Numbered from the stretch's first letter, positions 42,006 through 50,827 are shown. The stretch: 64,000 nucleotides of DNA from Lachnospiraceae bacterium (GCA_030531165.1 JAUNOI010000001.1:57824-121823), one strand, 5' to 3'. Translations and numbers: made by a program. The notes: generated by a model not told the origin, from the letters alone.

Positions 42006-43925
42006 TTTGAATATTCTGTTTTCTTCGGTCAGGTACATCAGAAGTTCCTGATAACTGTTCATATGTTGGATTTTTTTGATGACCTTATCGTCCTGAAGGA
42101 CTGCAAGGATCTCATCGTATAGGTGAATGATAACGGAATCATTTTCCATATGTTCTGGAATACCGAGCAGGATGACCAGCTGAATATCTTTATATTTTGC
42201 TTCCGTCATAACTTCCGGATAGACGCCTAAAGCAAGCGTCAACTTTGGAATCTTATTATACGTATGCGGAAAAGCTACATGTCGTTGAAGAACCATCGAA
42301 CAAGTTTGTTCCCTCTGATGCAAACGTTCAGCAAAATGGTCATCAAGATCGCCCTGGCTGTGCAGTAGTTTGATCATGAAATCAATGTTATCCTTATACG
42401 AAAGCGAAGCGTCCAGCACAAAAAAACGACTTTCATCAAGCAGATTTAAAAACAGGGAATCAATTCCCTTTCGCATATTTCTGCCAGCATCGGTCAGATA
42501 TTTGATATTTTCGAATTTTTTTCGAATATATTCCCGGTCAAACACTTCTTCCATGTAGATAATCGGAACGTCCGTATTGATATTCAGGTCCGTTGTTGTG
42601 ATAATGTAGTTAAATTCTTTTGCATGATATGCATGAAATTCCCCATTATAAAAAAATGTAAACTCCGGTTCTGTAGGAAATAATCGTTTGACTTGATTTT
42701 GTATCAAGCGTCCGATAATCTTTCCGTTTCCGCAGATGATCGCAATTTTACAGCACTCCTGCTTTGGTTCTTGTTCGATCAGAAAGACACTGAAGTAAGC
42801 GGCCATAAAGCCCATCTCATCTTCGGTCATGTGGATATCTGCCCGTGTTTCAATTATGTCCTTTGCAATTTCTGCCATTTTATAAGGCAGGGTATGATTG
42901 TCTTTGATTTCACTGAGCATCGGATTATGAATATGAAATCCGTATTTTAAACGGTTGATCATAAAAAACATATGATATACAAAATCATCAAATAATTCAT
43001 TGGCAATGATCGTTACTGATAATTCAGCTTTAATCTTATCGATGATATCGACAATGATATCCGCAATATCTTCAGAAATATTGATCCGCTGTTCGATTTC
43101 CTTTGTATTGACCGGTGTTCTCATACCTGCGATGGAGATGCACAGATAAATCCGCTCCTCTCTTGGGATCAGATAGTCTTTGACCTCTTCTACCTCACAT
43201 AAAAATTCATCGACGATATTATAGGCATCGCTTCCATATAAATCCAGATACTTGTCTTCCAGATAGGTGATCCGGTGTCCGGTTTCGATTCGATGGATCA
43301 TAATCACAAAGAACCGGTAGAAAAATCCGAAACTTAATGCGTCTAACGATAGTTTACTCTGGGCATTATCTAATAATTCACGGACGCGAGAGCCTAAAGG
43401 ATAGTTTAAAAATAAATGCTCATAAATATTTTCCAAAATAAAAAAACGGAGTTTGATCTCATCTCCGGAGAGCTTCAGTCCCGTATTCGCTTTTCCGAGT
43501 ATTTTTAAGTCGTATTTTTCAATAATTTTCCGTAGTTTATTCAAGTCGCTGATCGTTGTCGTTCTGCCAACTCTCATCTGCTCTGACAGATCATCAGTCA
43601 GATAAGGCTTCTTTGCCTGCATCAGCTGCCAGAAGATATATGCCATTCGCGTCTGAACCGAGTTAAACAGATCGTTCTGCTCGAAGATCTTGCCGCGGAT
43701 CTGATCATAGACGGTCTGGTCAAAGACGATTAGCTTACAAACTCCCTTTGTATTCGAAATCGTCGCATATCCGCTGAACAGTGCATTCAGTTCTTTGATG
43801 TCATTTTTGACTGTCTTGGTAGATACATTTAATTGACCGGCAAGTTTTTCGATTTGGGCATCGGAAGTTGTTTCAATTATATGTAAGATGGATGCCAGTC
43901 GGTTTTCTTCTTTAAAAAAATTCAT
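42003..43925 (-). CDS. BglG/MtlR-type PRD transcriptional regulator with EIIA domain
   Basis: 640 residues. An N-terminal HTH (IEKLAGQLNVSTKTVKNDI) is followed by a second HTH (LSEQMRVGRTTTISDLNKL), two PTS-regulation domains (residues about 190-395), an EIIB-like region (about 405-490) and a C-terminal EIIA type-2 domain with HVAFPHTYNKI carrying the phosphorylatable His. Such proteins are DNA-binding activators of PTS sugar operons (MtlR, LicR, GutR). Convergent with srlE, it is the natural regulator of the sorbitol/fructose island. Ends inside the shared terminator. Confidence 0.88.
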   Translation of the reverse strand: MNFFKEENRLASILHIIETTSDAQIEKLAGQLNVSTKTVKNDIKELNALFSGYATISNTKGVCKLIVFDQTVYDQIRGKIFEQNDLFNSVQTRMAYIFWQLMQAKKPYLTDDLSEQMRVGRTTTISDLNKLRKIIEKYDLKILGKANTGLKLSGDEIKLRFFILENIYEHLFLNYPLGSRVRELLDNAQSKLSLDALSFGFFYRFFVIMIHRIETGHRITYLEDKYLDLYGSDAYNIVDEFLCEVEEVKDYLIPREERIYLCISIAGMRTPVNTKEIEQRINISEDIADIIVDIIDKIKAELSVTIIANELFDDFVYHMFFMINRLKYGFHIHNPMLSEIKDNHTLPYKMAEIAKDIIETRADIHMTEDEMGFMAAYFSVFLIEQEPKQECCKIAIICGNGKIIGRLIQNQVKRLFPTEPEFTFFYNGEFHAYHAKEFNYIITTTDLNINTDVPIIYMEEVFDREYIRKKFENIKYLTDAGRNMRKGIDSLFLNLLDESRFFVLDASLSYKDNIDFMIKLLHSQGDLDDHFAERLHQREQTCSMVLQRHVAFPHTYNKIPKLTLALGVYPEVMTEAKYKDIQLVILLGIPEHMENDSVIIHLYDEILAVLQDDKVIKKIQHMNSYQELLMYLTEENRIFK

Positions 43926-43966
43926 AGTTTTTCACTTTCTAATGGTGTATATTCTCCCTTTCAAAT

Positions 43967-43995
43967 ATTATATCATAAAAAAATTTTTGAGTCAT
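43967..43995 (-). promoter_or_regulatory. promoter of the PRD regulator
   Basis: Minus strand ATGACT, 17 bp, TATAAT, 42 bp before the start codon. Confidence 0.55.
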
Positions 43996-44020
43996 TCGTA
44001 TCTTTCTAAATCGAAAAAAG

Positions 44021-44069
44021 TTTACCAGTGGTAAATAAAATATTGACATTATAGTGAACCTGTGGTATA
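44021..44069 (+). promoter_or_regulatory. pair of operator-like sites at the HAD gene promoter
   Basis: Site 1 TTTACCAGTGGTAAA (44021-44035) is a perfect palindrome; site 2 (44055-44069) matches it at 11 of 15 positions with GTGGTA intact and overlaps the -10. They bracket the -35. Pattern suggests a GntR-like repressor; identity unknown. Confidence 0.55.
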
Positions 44070-44071
44070 CA
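44043..44071 (+). promoter_or_regulatory. promoter of HAD phosphatase gene
   Basis: TTGACA, 17 bp, TATACA; perfect -35. Confidence 0.75.
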
Positions 44072-44138
44072 TATAGTAAAGACATGATCATTGATTGTAA
44101 TAGAAACATGGATACCAGAAGAAAGGCAAGGTTTTATA

Positions 44139-44939
44139 ATGGAAGTAGCAAACTATCAGAAGAAAATGGATGAATTAAAATGTTTTATTTTAGATATGGA
44201 TGGAACGATTTATCTTGGTAATGAATTATTTTCATTTACACCTGCATTTTTGGATAAGTTAAAAGAGACAGGCAGGGAAATGTACTTTTTTACAAATAAT
44301 TCTTCGAAAAGTCAACAGGCATATATTGATAAGCTAAATAATATGGGGATTGAGATAAAGCCGGAACAGATGATGATTTCCAGTCATGTGATGATTCAGT
44401 ATTTGAAGGAATATTATGATGGAAAATCCATCTATGTAGTCGGAACGCCATCTTTGATCAATGAATTTAAGGCGTTTCATATGAATTTGACGGAAGAAAA
44501 TCCGGAAATTGTCGTATTAGGATTTGATACAACTTTAACTTATGAAAAGATGGCGAAAGCCTGCCATGCAATCCGCCATGGATGTATTTATTTTGGAATT
44601 AATCCTGACTGGAACTGCCCGGTCGAAGGTGGAGAGTTTATCCCGGACTGTGGTTCGATGGCAAAGATGATCGAAGGATCAACCGGAAGGTGGCCGGAAT
44701 TCTTCGGAAAACCATCCAAGCATACCTTAGATTATATTGTAAAAGAAACCGGATTTCAGCCAAAGGAAATTGCAATCGTTGGAGACCGGCTATATACGGA
44801 TATTGCGGTGGCAGATGGCAGTGAAGTTACATCAATTATGGTTCTGACCGGAGAAGCAACTCTGGAAGATGTAGAACACAGCGATATAAAGCCGGATATG
44901 ATTGTAAATTCTTTAGAAGATATTACAAAGATGCTATAA
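44139..44939 (+). CDS. HAD-IIA family phosphatase (NagD-like)
   Basis: 266 residues. Motif I is CFILDMDGTIYLG, motif II FTNNSS, motif III Lys in FFGKPSKHTLDYI, motif IV VGDRLYTDIAVA, giving the full HAD active site. The cap between motifs II and III is of the IIA type (C2), as in NagD and p-nitrophenyl-phosphatases that act on nucleotides or sugar phosphates. The ATG at 44139 is used because it matches the family N-terminus; a TTG frame runs upstream through the leader. It is single, behind a strong and apparently repressed promoter. Confidence 0.88.
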   Translation: MEVANYQKKMDELKCFILDMDGTIYLGNELFSFTPAFLDKLKETGREMYFFTNNSSKSQQAYIDKLNNMGIEIKPEQMMISSHVMIQYLKEYYDGKSIYVVGTPSLINEFKAFHMNLTEENPEIVVLGFDTTLTYEKMAKACHAIRHGCIYFGINPDWNCPVEGGEFIPDCGSMAKMIEGSTGRWPEFFGKPSKHTLDYIVKETGFQPKEIAIVGDRLYTDIAVADGSEVTSIMVLTGEATLEDVEHSDIKPDMIVNSLEDITKML

Positions 44940-44958
44940 CTCGAAATGTTATAACTCC

Positions 44959-44999
44959 AAATGGCTGCTGCAGAATGTCTGCGGCAGCCATTTCGATTT
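44959..44999 (+). terminator. hairpin after HAD gene
   Basis: 14-bp stem AAATGGCTGCTGCA / TGCGGCAGCCATTT with a 7-base loop; T tail is weak (CGATTTA) and runs into repeat copy B. Confidence 0.6.
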
Positions 45000-45091
45000 A
45001 CGCGAAGGCAAAAGGCAAGCGGAAATGCTCGCATTTCCATTTGCCGCCGCACGCGAACCGATGAAACTCGCAGAGCGTGTTTCATCCGGTT
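44997..45091 (+). repeat. dispersed palindromic repeat, copy B (full length)
   Basis: TTTACGCGAAGGCA to ATCCGGTTT, about 97 percent identical to copy A. It ends exactly at the stop codon of the SDR gene on the minus strand. Confidence 0.85.
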
Positions 45092-45816
45092 TATATCCAT
45101 CCGCCATCTAACCGGATGATCTGACCGGTCAGGTACTCTGGAGCTTCGGCGATCAGAAAGAGCATTTTGGCCGCTTCTTCCGGCTCTCCCATGCGGTCGG
45201 CAGGGATTTCCTCGGTGATCATTGCTTTATCTTCGCAGGAAAAGCAGGCATTCATTTCAGTATCAAACATTCCTAATGATAAAGCATTGACGCAGATGTG
45301 GCTGGGAGCAAGTTCTTTTGCCAGTGCCTTTGTAAATGCGATGACCCCTCCTTTTGAAGCGGAATACGCAACTTCGCAGGAAGCGCCTGCTTCTCCCCAT
45401 ACTGAGGTTATGTTGATGATGCGCCCCCTCTTTTTTGAGAGCATGACTGGAAGGACCGTCTTTGCGCAATAAAACAGGGAGTTCAGATTCGTATTTATCA
45501 GAGTGAGCCATTCCGAATCTGTCATATCTGTTAACAGCCCGATATGAGAAATGGCAGCATTATTGATCATGCAGTCGATACTGCCAAAATGCCGTATTGT
45601 TTTATCGACGAGAGCTTTCCAGAAATCCGGATTGCCAATATCCCCAGGTACTGCAAGGACAGAGATTCCTTCCTGTTTTAAGTTTATTTCAGCCTGTTTC
45701 AGGGAGTTGATGTCATGGCAGCTGTTGATTACGATCTGCCATCCGCGCAATCCAAAATATTTTGCTGCTGCATAGCCAATTCCTCTGGAACTTCCGGTTA
45801 TAATAACTGTTTTCAT
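45091..45816 (-). CDS. SDR-family oxidoreductase (FabG-like)
   Basis: 241 residues, NAD(P)-binding SDR. TGSSRGIGYAAA is the cofactor loop, NNAAIS replaces the usual NNAG, catalytic Ser is in NITSVWGE and the Tyr-Lys pair in YSASKGG. C-terminal RLDGGW is a common SDR ending. No fab genes nearby, so its substrate is open. It is transcribed away from the LCP-like gene. Its stop codon (45091-45093) overlaps the last base of repeat copy B, so the repeat may have been inserted at the gene end. Confidence 0.85.
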   Translation of the reverse strand: MKTVIITGSSRGIGYAAAKYFGLRGWQIVINSCHDINSLKQAEINLKQEGISVLAVPGDIGNPDFWKALVDKTIRHFGSIDCMINNAAISHIGLLTDMTDSEWLTLINTNLNSLFYCAKTVLPVMLSKKRGRIINITSVWGEAGASCEVAYSASKGGVIAFTKALAKELAPSHICVNALSLGMFDTEMNACFSCEDKAMITEEIPADRMGEPEEAAKMLFLIAEAPEYLTGQIIRLDGGWI

Positions 45817-45886
45817 TTTACATATCCTTTCGCATATTTTTCATATAAAACAGTATAACAAAGATAAATTCAATTGATAAGGAGTG

Positions 45887-45915
45887 TTGAAATAAAAAAC
45901 AAGATTTGCTATACT
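45887..45915 (+). promoter_or_regulatory. promoter of the LCP-like gene
   Basis: TTGAAA, 17 bp, TATACT, 34 bp before the TTG start. Confidence 0.7.
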
Positions 45916-45949
45916 GATAGATGATTAAAAACAGAAGGGAGATAGTATC

Positions 45950-47170
45950 TTGAAAAAGAAATCAAAAAAGAAACAAATCGCTCGTGTGATTGCTGCGATT
46001 CTTATTATCGTATTAGCAGGAGTTGCATCATATCATGGATCTAAAGCAATCTTTACCCATAAATTTAGAAAAGATAAAGAGGAAGCTGAACGAAAGGAAC
46101 AAGAAGAATTAATCAATACAATTCAGAAGAATTATGTTACGGTTGTCCGCGTAGGCAAATTGACAGCACTTCGTATCTTTAATACTGAAAAGTCAGAACT
46201 TACTTTCGTTTTAATGAGACCGGATTCTGATTTATTTACATATGATGAAGAGGGCAATGGCGAAAACATCAAAAAAGTCGTGAATAATATTCAGAATGCA
46301 TATTCTGTTGCAGCAAATTCATACGAAGATTTTGATCAGACAGCGTTTGCAGACTTTATCAATCACAATGATTCCTTTGAATGCGACCTTCCACATGCGG
46401 TATCTTATAAGGATACGAATAAGATGACGGTACATCTTGATGCCGGTGAGCATATCTTAAATGGCGGACAGGCATGGGGAATCATCAGCGGCGCAGGAGA
46501 ATACGATTCTCAGGAAGAATACATGGAGAATACAAAAGCTGTTCTTGAAGGCTTCGTATCGATGGTTTTTGATGATCCGACAAAAGAATCTATTACATCC
46601 ATAGCAGATATCATTTTTGATAATTGTAAGAGTGACGTAACGGCGGATAAGATTAAGAATTATATTCCGTTATATGCCAAATTAACAACAGCGGACGTTA
46701 CAATTACAGAATTTGAAGGAAAAGAAACGAGCAACGGCTTTGAGGTTGATATCGATAAGGCGAAAGAGTTGATTTCTGATATTACTGATACCACAAAGGA
46801 CAAAGCAAGTACTGAGAAGACGACTTCTAAAAAATCAACAACGGAAAAGAAAAAGGCGACGACGGAAAAGACAACTGAGGAAAAGGAAACCATTTCTTCT
46901 GAAGGTAAGTCCATCTATATTCGTAACGCTGCATATATTAATGGACTTGCTACAAAGTGGAAATCAAAATTGACAGAAGATGGATATATCATCAATAGTG
47001 TTGACAATTTTGATAAAACGTATGATCAGACAATTATTACTGTGTCCGAAAAGGGTATGGGACAGGATTTAAAGAAAAAGTATTTTAAAAATGCAAAAAT
47101 TCAAGTTGGTAATGTAGAAGATGGAGCAGATATCTGCATTTATCTTGGAAAAGATGCTGATACATTATAA
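45950..47170 (+). CDS. membrane-anchored LCP-like protein with LytR_C domain, apparently lacking catalytic residues
   Basis: 406 residues with a TTG start (AGGGAG site). A basic N-terminus precedes one helix (VIAAILIIVLAGVASYH). The outside region, residues about 55-230, follows the LytR-CpsA-Psr (LCP) pattern: VRVGKL and FVLMRPDSD in place of the SIPRDT strand, IQNAYS for the NAAY helix, and a late strand AGEHILNGGQAWGII for LxGxqAL. The arginines that bind the lipid-phosphate (SIPRDT, yvRyR) are not preserved. A Lys/Thr/Glu-rich linker with three TEKTT units leads to a C-terminal LytR_C domain (SIYIRNAAYINGLATKW). Probably a pseudo-LCP envelope protein; the family call is by eye. Confidence 0.6.
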   Translation: MKKKSKKKQIARVIAAILIIVLAGVASYHGSKAIFTHKFRKDKEEAERKEQEELINTIQKNYVTVVRVGKLTALRIFNTEKSELTFVLMRPDSDLFTYDEEGNGENIKKVVNNIQNAYSVAANSYEDFDQTAFADFINHNDSFECDLPHAVSYKDTNKMTVHLDAGEHILNGGQAWGIISGAGEYDSQEEYMENTKAVLEGFVSMVFDDPTKESITSIADIIFDNCKSDVTADKIKNYIPLYAKLTTADVTITEFEGKETSNGFEVDIDKAKELISDITDTTKDKASTEKTTSKKSTTEKKKATTEKTTEEKETISSEGKSIYIRNAAYINGLATKWKSKLTEDGYIINSVDNFDKTYDQTIITVSEKGMGQDLKKKYFKNAKIQVGNVEDGADICIYLGKDADTL

Positions 47171-47200
47171 ACAGAATAAATAAAGGAGATCAAATACACC

Positions 47201-47917
47201 ATGGAAAATCAGAACAATCATAGACGCGTTCTTGTTTTGGGAATTGTAGTCGATTCTGTTTCTGTTCCTCGTGCAGTTGAAATTTCTCAGGATTATATTA
47301 ATAATGATTATTTTAACTTTGTTTTATTAGCCGGTGCTCAATTAGCCATGGAAAGTCAGAAGTCAGAAGATATGAAAAAATTTGTCGATGAGGCCGATCT
47401 TATATTACCTGGAGATCATAATATAGAAAAAGCGGTAGAACAGGAAACAGAAGAAAGCTTTCAGTCGGCATACCTGGATTCACTATTAACTGATCTTGCC
47501 GAAAAGAAAGGACATGTATGTGTTCTTTGTGATATAGAGCAGGTAGTAGAGGATATGGAAAAGTATATATTAGAGGACTATCCGGGTTTAAAGGTGGACA
47601 GCGTTATTTATGAACAGGATGATGAAGAATCGTTAGAAGCACTCGTCAATAAAATTAACGGATATTTTCCGGATTTAGTTTTGCCATTAGTATCTTTGAA
47701 GAAGCAGCAATTACTGTTGCAGGCTCATAAAGAGACAATCAGTACAAAATTATTTATCGGCTCTGAGACATTGTCTGAACAGATTATCGGAGATGATAAG
47801 GATTCCCCTAAGATCGTAAAATGGATCATGAAGCATCTTCATCTCGGAAAAGAAGCGGTAGATAATGAATTCTGGCAAAAGTTTAACGAAGAACAGGAAA
47901 ATAGGAATAGTAAATAA
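47201..47917 (+). CDS. divergent WecG/TagA/CpsF-like (GT26) protein
   Basis: 238 residues, no signal or helix. It follows the GT26 layout: VLVLGIVVDSVSVPRAVE at the start, a DEADLILPG strand, DIEQVVEDMEKYILEDYPGL for the nucleotide-fold helix, and FPDLVLPLVSLKKQQLL for the PDLLLVGLGxPKQE strand. But the TxN motif and the PDGxG loop that carry catalytic Asp in TagA are replaced (LLAGAQ; LPGDHNI), and the chain is acidic. It may be a non-catalytic relative. 30 bp downstream of the LCP-like gene and in the same operon, an interesting pair because LCP proteins and TagA both serve wall polymer synthesis. Confidence 0.55.
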   Translation: MENQNNHRRVLVLGIVVDSVSVPRAVEISQDYINNDYFNFVLLAGAQLAMESQKSEDMKKFVDEADLILPGDHNIEKAVEQETEESFQSAYLDSLLTDLAEKKGHVCVLCDIEQVVEDMEKYILEDYPGLKVDSVIYEQDDEESLEALVNKINGYFPDLVLPLVSLKKQQLLLQAHKETISTKLFIGSETLSEQIIGDDKDSPKIVKWIMKHLHLGKEAVDNEFWQKFNEEQENRNSK

Positions 47918-47992
47918 AAACGCACAAGACTAATGAAAAATAAGTTCATTTTATTTGGGAATAATATACAAAATTGAAATGCTTTATTTGTG

Positions 47993-48032
47993 AAAAAAAG
48001 AGAGGAAAAACAAAATCTTCTCTTTTTTTTTT
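47993..48032 (+). terminator. terminator before CdaR-type gene
   Basis: A/G arm (47993-48005) pairs with CTTCTCTTTTTTT, long T tail. The stretch 47918-47992 shows nothing else. Confidence 0.7.
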
Positions 48033-48083
48033 GGTAATTTTGCTGTATATTAGTATTAAGAGCAGGAAAGGATGGGTGAGAGG

Positions 48084-49172
48084 ATGATATCAAATCAGGT
48101 TCTTCAGGACACAGTAGATGGAATTAAGTCAATATCAAGAACGGATTTATGTATAATGGATACAGAGGGGAAAGCTGTGGCAAGTACACTTTCGGACGTA
48201 AGTGAATATGTAGAATCAGTCATGATTTTTGCACAGTCTTTGGCAGAGAGCCAGATGATGCAAGGACATCAGTTTTTTAAAGTTTTTGATGAAAATCAGT
48301 TAGAATATATTATCCTGGTAAAAGGAGAGACGGATGACGCCTATATGGTGGGAAAATTAGCTGCATTTCAGATTCAGAACTTATTGGTTGCGTATAAAGA
48401 GCGTTTTGATAAAGATAATTTTATAAAAAACCTCCTTTTAGACAATTTATTATTAGTAGATATTTATAATCGATCAAAGAAATTACATATTGATATAGAA
48501 GTGAAGCGGATCGTCTATATCATCGAAACAATAAAGGATAAGGACAATAATTCATTAGAGATCGTGCGCAGTCTGTTTGCAACGAAGTCACATGATTTCG
48601 TAACGGCTGTTGATGAGAAGAATATTATCTTAGTTCGTGAAGTCAGACCGGGCGAAGGACTCGATGACTTCTATAAGACGGCGAATGTTGTTTTGGATAC
48701 GCTCAAAAGTGCGGATTATGATAAGGTGAATGTCGCTTTAGGAACAGTCGTGGATGATATTAAAGAAGTATCCCGTTCTTATAAGGAAGCCAAGATGGCA
48801 CTGGCAGTTGGAAAGATATTCTATGAAGAGGAAAGTGTCGTTGCATACAGCAATCTTGGAATTGGAAGACTAATTTATCAGCTTCCGCTGCCTCTATGTA
48901 AGATGTTTATTAAGGAGATATTTGAGAACAAATCACCGGATGATTTCGATGAAGAGACATTGACAACGATCAATAAGTTTTTCGAAAATAATCTGAATGT
49001 TTCAGAGACATCAAGACAATTATATATTCATAGGAATACATTAGTATACCGTTTGGATAAACTTCAAAAGCAGACGAACCTTGATTTAAGAGTCTTTGAA
49101 GATGCGATTACATTTAAAATTGCGTTAATGGTTGTAAAGTATATGAAATATATGGAGAGCATAGAATTTTAA
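48084..49172 (+). CDS. CdaR/PucR-family transcriptional regulator
   Basis: 362 residues from ATG 48084. N-terminal region up to 120 is a sugar-diacid-sensor-like domain (ISRTDLCIMDTEGKAVAST). A central GGDEF-like regulator domain and a C-terminal PucR-type HTH follow, with NLNVSETSRQLYIHRNTLVYRLDKL, core SETSRQLYIHRNTLVYRL. CdaR regulators activate sugar-acid use, but none of those genes are nearby, so the target is unknown. ATG 48072 would add four residues; both starts have imperfect spacing to AGGAAAGG. A hairpin separates it from ctpA. Confidence 0.83.
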   Translation: MISNQVLQDTVDGIKSISRTDLCIMDTEGKAVASTLSDVSEYVESVMIFAQSLAESQMMQGHQFFKVFDENQLEYIILVKGETDDAYMVGKLAAFQIQNLLVAYKERFDKDNFIKNLLLDNLLLVDIYNRSKKLHIDIEVKRIVYIIETIKDKDNNSLEIVRSLFATKSHDFVTAVDEKNIILVREVRPGEGLDDFYKTANVVLDTLKSADYDKVNVALGTVVDDIKEVSRSYKEAKMALAVGKIFYEEESVVAYSNLGIGRLIYQLPLPLCKMFIKEIFENKSPDDFDEETLTTINKFFENNLNVSETSRQLYIHRNTLVYRLDKLQKQTNLDLRVFEDAITFKIALMVVKYMKYMESIEF

Positions 49173-49178
49173 AGAGAT

Positions 49179-49206
49179 AAACAAAGCGGATTTATCCGCT
49201 TTGTTT
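49179..49206 (+). terminator. hairpin between CdaR-type gene and ctpA
   Basis: 12-bp stem AAACAAAGCGGA / TCCGCTTTGTTT, 4-base loop, then AAGTTTAAAGG; weak T tail, so attenuation rather than full termination is possible. Confidence 0.65.
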
Positions 49207-49230
49207 AAGTTTAAAGGAGTAAAAGTCAGC

Positions 49231-50415
49231 ATGAAAAGAAAATCAATGATTAATATTATAAAGAATACCGCTATTATTGTATTGCTTTTAATTTGTGTAG
49301 TGGAAGCGGCTGTATTAAAGACAATGGTTTTTGATCATAATAAGGGAATTGCCAGTTCGGCAAAATTGCAGGAGATTAAGGAAATTATTGACAAATATTA
49401 TCTGGATGATGTTGATGAGGATCAATTAGAAACTTATACTTATAAAGGGCTTGTTGCAGGTCTGAATGATCCGTACTCCACGTATTATTCTGCAGAAGAG
49501 TATAAGGAGGTAACAGAATCAACAGAAGGGGTATTTAGTGGAATTGGTGCTGTATTACAGCAAGATGCGGATACAGGAAAAATCAATGTCGTTCGTGTGA
49601 TCAAAGGAAGTCCTGCAGAGAAAGCAGGTGTGAAAGCGGATGATGTCTTATATAAGATAGAGGGAGAAGAGATTGCATCAGACGAAGATCTGAGTAGTGT
49701 GGTATCGAAAGTAAAAGGCAAAGAAGGGACAAAAGTAAATCTTACATTTCTCAGAGATAAAGAGGAGAAAGAGTATACGATCACAAGAAAAAGAATCGAG
49801 ACACCAACGGTTGAATATGAGATGTTAGAAAATGCAATTGGATATATTCAGATTACGGAGTTTGACGAGGTTACCGTAGATCAATTTCAAAATGCGCTGA
49901 ACGCGTTAGAAAAAAAAGGCATGAAGAAATTGGTTTTGGATCTCAGGGATAATCCGGGTGGATTACTGGCATCCGTTGTTGAGATTGCTGATATGCTCAT
50001 AGATGATGGAATGATTGTATACACAGAAGATAAAGATGGAAAGAGAGAGGAATATAAAGGTTCTTCAGAAGAGTCTCTCGATATTCCGCTAGCGGTATTG
50101 GTCAATGGCAATAGTGCAAGTGCTTCTGAGATTTTGGCAGGTGCAATTCAGGATTATAAAATTGGAACGATTGTCGGAACGACCAGTTTCGGTAAAGGAA
50201 TTGTCCAAAATATTATGAAACTCGGCGATGGTTCCGCATTAAAATTAACGATTGCGAACTATTACACGCCAAAGGGACGCAATATTCATAAAAAGGGAAT
50301 CGAACCTGACGTAAAAGTAGAATTAGATGAGTCTTTAGAAGAAAAGTCTGATATCAAAAAATCAGAAGATAATCAGCTTCAAAAGGCAATCAAAGTCTTA
50401 GAGGATGGGGAATAA
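49231..50415 (+). CDS. C-terminal processing peptidase (S41 family, CtpA-like)
   Basis: 394 residues, start ATG 49231 behind AAAGGAG. An N-terminal helix (IVLLLICVVEAAVL) anchors it outside the membrane. The PDZ domain lies at about 100-180 with GVFSGIGAVL and GSPAEKAGVKADDVLYKI. The S41 protease has the nucleophile Ser in NGNSASASEILAGA and the Lys in TTSFGKGIVQ. It degrades or matures envelope proteins. Its stop codon lies in the loop of a terminator shared with the convergent gene. Confidence 0.93.
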   Translation: MKRKSMINIIKNTAIIVLLLICVVEAAVLKTMVFDHNKGIASSAKLQEIKEIIDKYYLDDVDEDQLETYTYKGLVAGLNDPYSTYYSAEEYKEVTESTEGVFSGIGAVLQQDADTGKINVVRVIKGSPAEKAGVKADDVLYKIEGEEIASDEDLSSVVSKVKGKEGTKVNLTFLRDKEEKEYTITRKRIETPTVEYEMLENAIGYIQITEFDEVTVDQFQNALNALEKKGMKKLVLDLRDNPGGLLASVVEIADMLIDDGMIVYTEDKDGKREEYKGSSEESLDIPLAVLVNGNSASASEILAGAIQDYKIGTIVGTTSFGKGIVQNIMKLGDGSALKLTIANYYTPKGRNIHKKGIEPDVKVELDESLEEKSDIKKSEDNQLQKAIKVLEDGE

Positions 50416-50430
50416 CCATCCTCATCTTTT
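50401..50430. terminator. bidirectional terminator inside the 3' ends of two convergent genes
   Basis: 8-bp stem GAGGATGG / CCATCCTC spanning the ctpA stop codon and touching the stop of the minus-strand gene; ATCTTTT follows. Confidence 0.7.
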
Positions 50431-50754
50431 AAAAGTTTCTGAAGCATGATCTTTTGTAATCAGCCATCCGGTTGCAATGCATACGGCAGCGAGCATCGTT
50501 CCGAGAATTTGAACAAATGAGGAGAACATGCCAGCGGATGCGAGACAAGCAAGAGTAACAAATACGCTGTTGGCAATGGCAAGCAGAGCCGTCGGAAAGC
50601 GCAATCTCTGAAAATCTTCTTCCGAATACTTTGTCTTGTTGATTACCCAGCCTTTGCCGGTAATGAGCTGAACAAGTCCTGCCAGTAAACTGATAAAAGC
50701 AAACGTTAAAAATAATAGGCCCAATACTCCAAAATGAAGTGTTCCAAAATTCAT
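50422..50754 (-). CDS. small membrane protein (DUF3784-like)
   Basis: 110 residues, start ATG 50754 behind a GGAGG site; the open frame upstream is leader. Three hydrophobic helices, with GLVQLITGKGWVINKTKYSEEDF, core TGKGWVINKTKYSEED, after helix one. This resembles DUF3784-type small membrane proteins of Clostridia, whose role is unknown; the assignment is weak. Confidence 0.55.
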   Translation of the reverse strand: MNFGTLHFGVLGLLFLTFAFISLLAGLVQLITGKGWVINKTKYSEEDFQRLRFPTALLAIANSVFVTLACLASAGMFSSFVQILGTMLAAVCIATGWLITKDHASETFKR

Positions 50755-50827
50755 TCTTATACCTCCAAATCGTTTGTTTATCGTTATTCTATTATAAAAT
50801 GAATAAAGTGTCAAAAATAACTATTCG

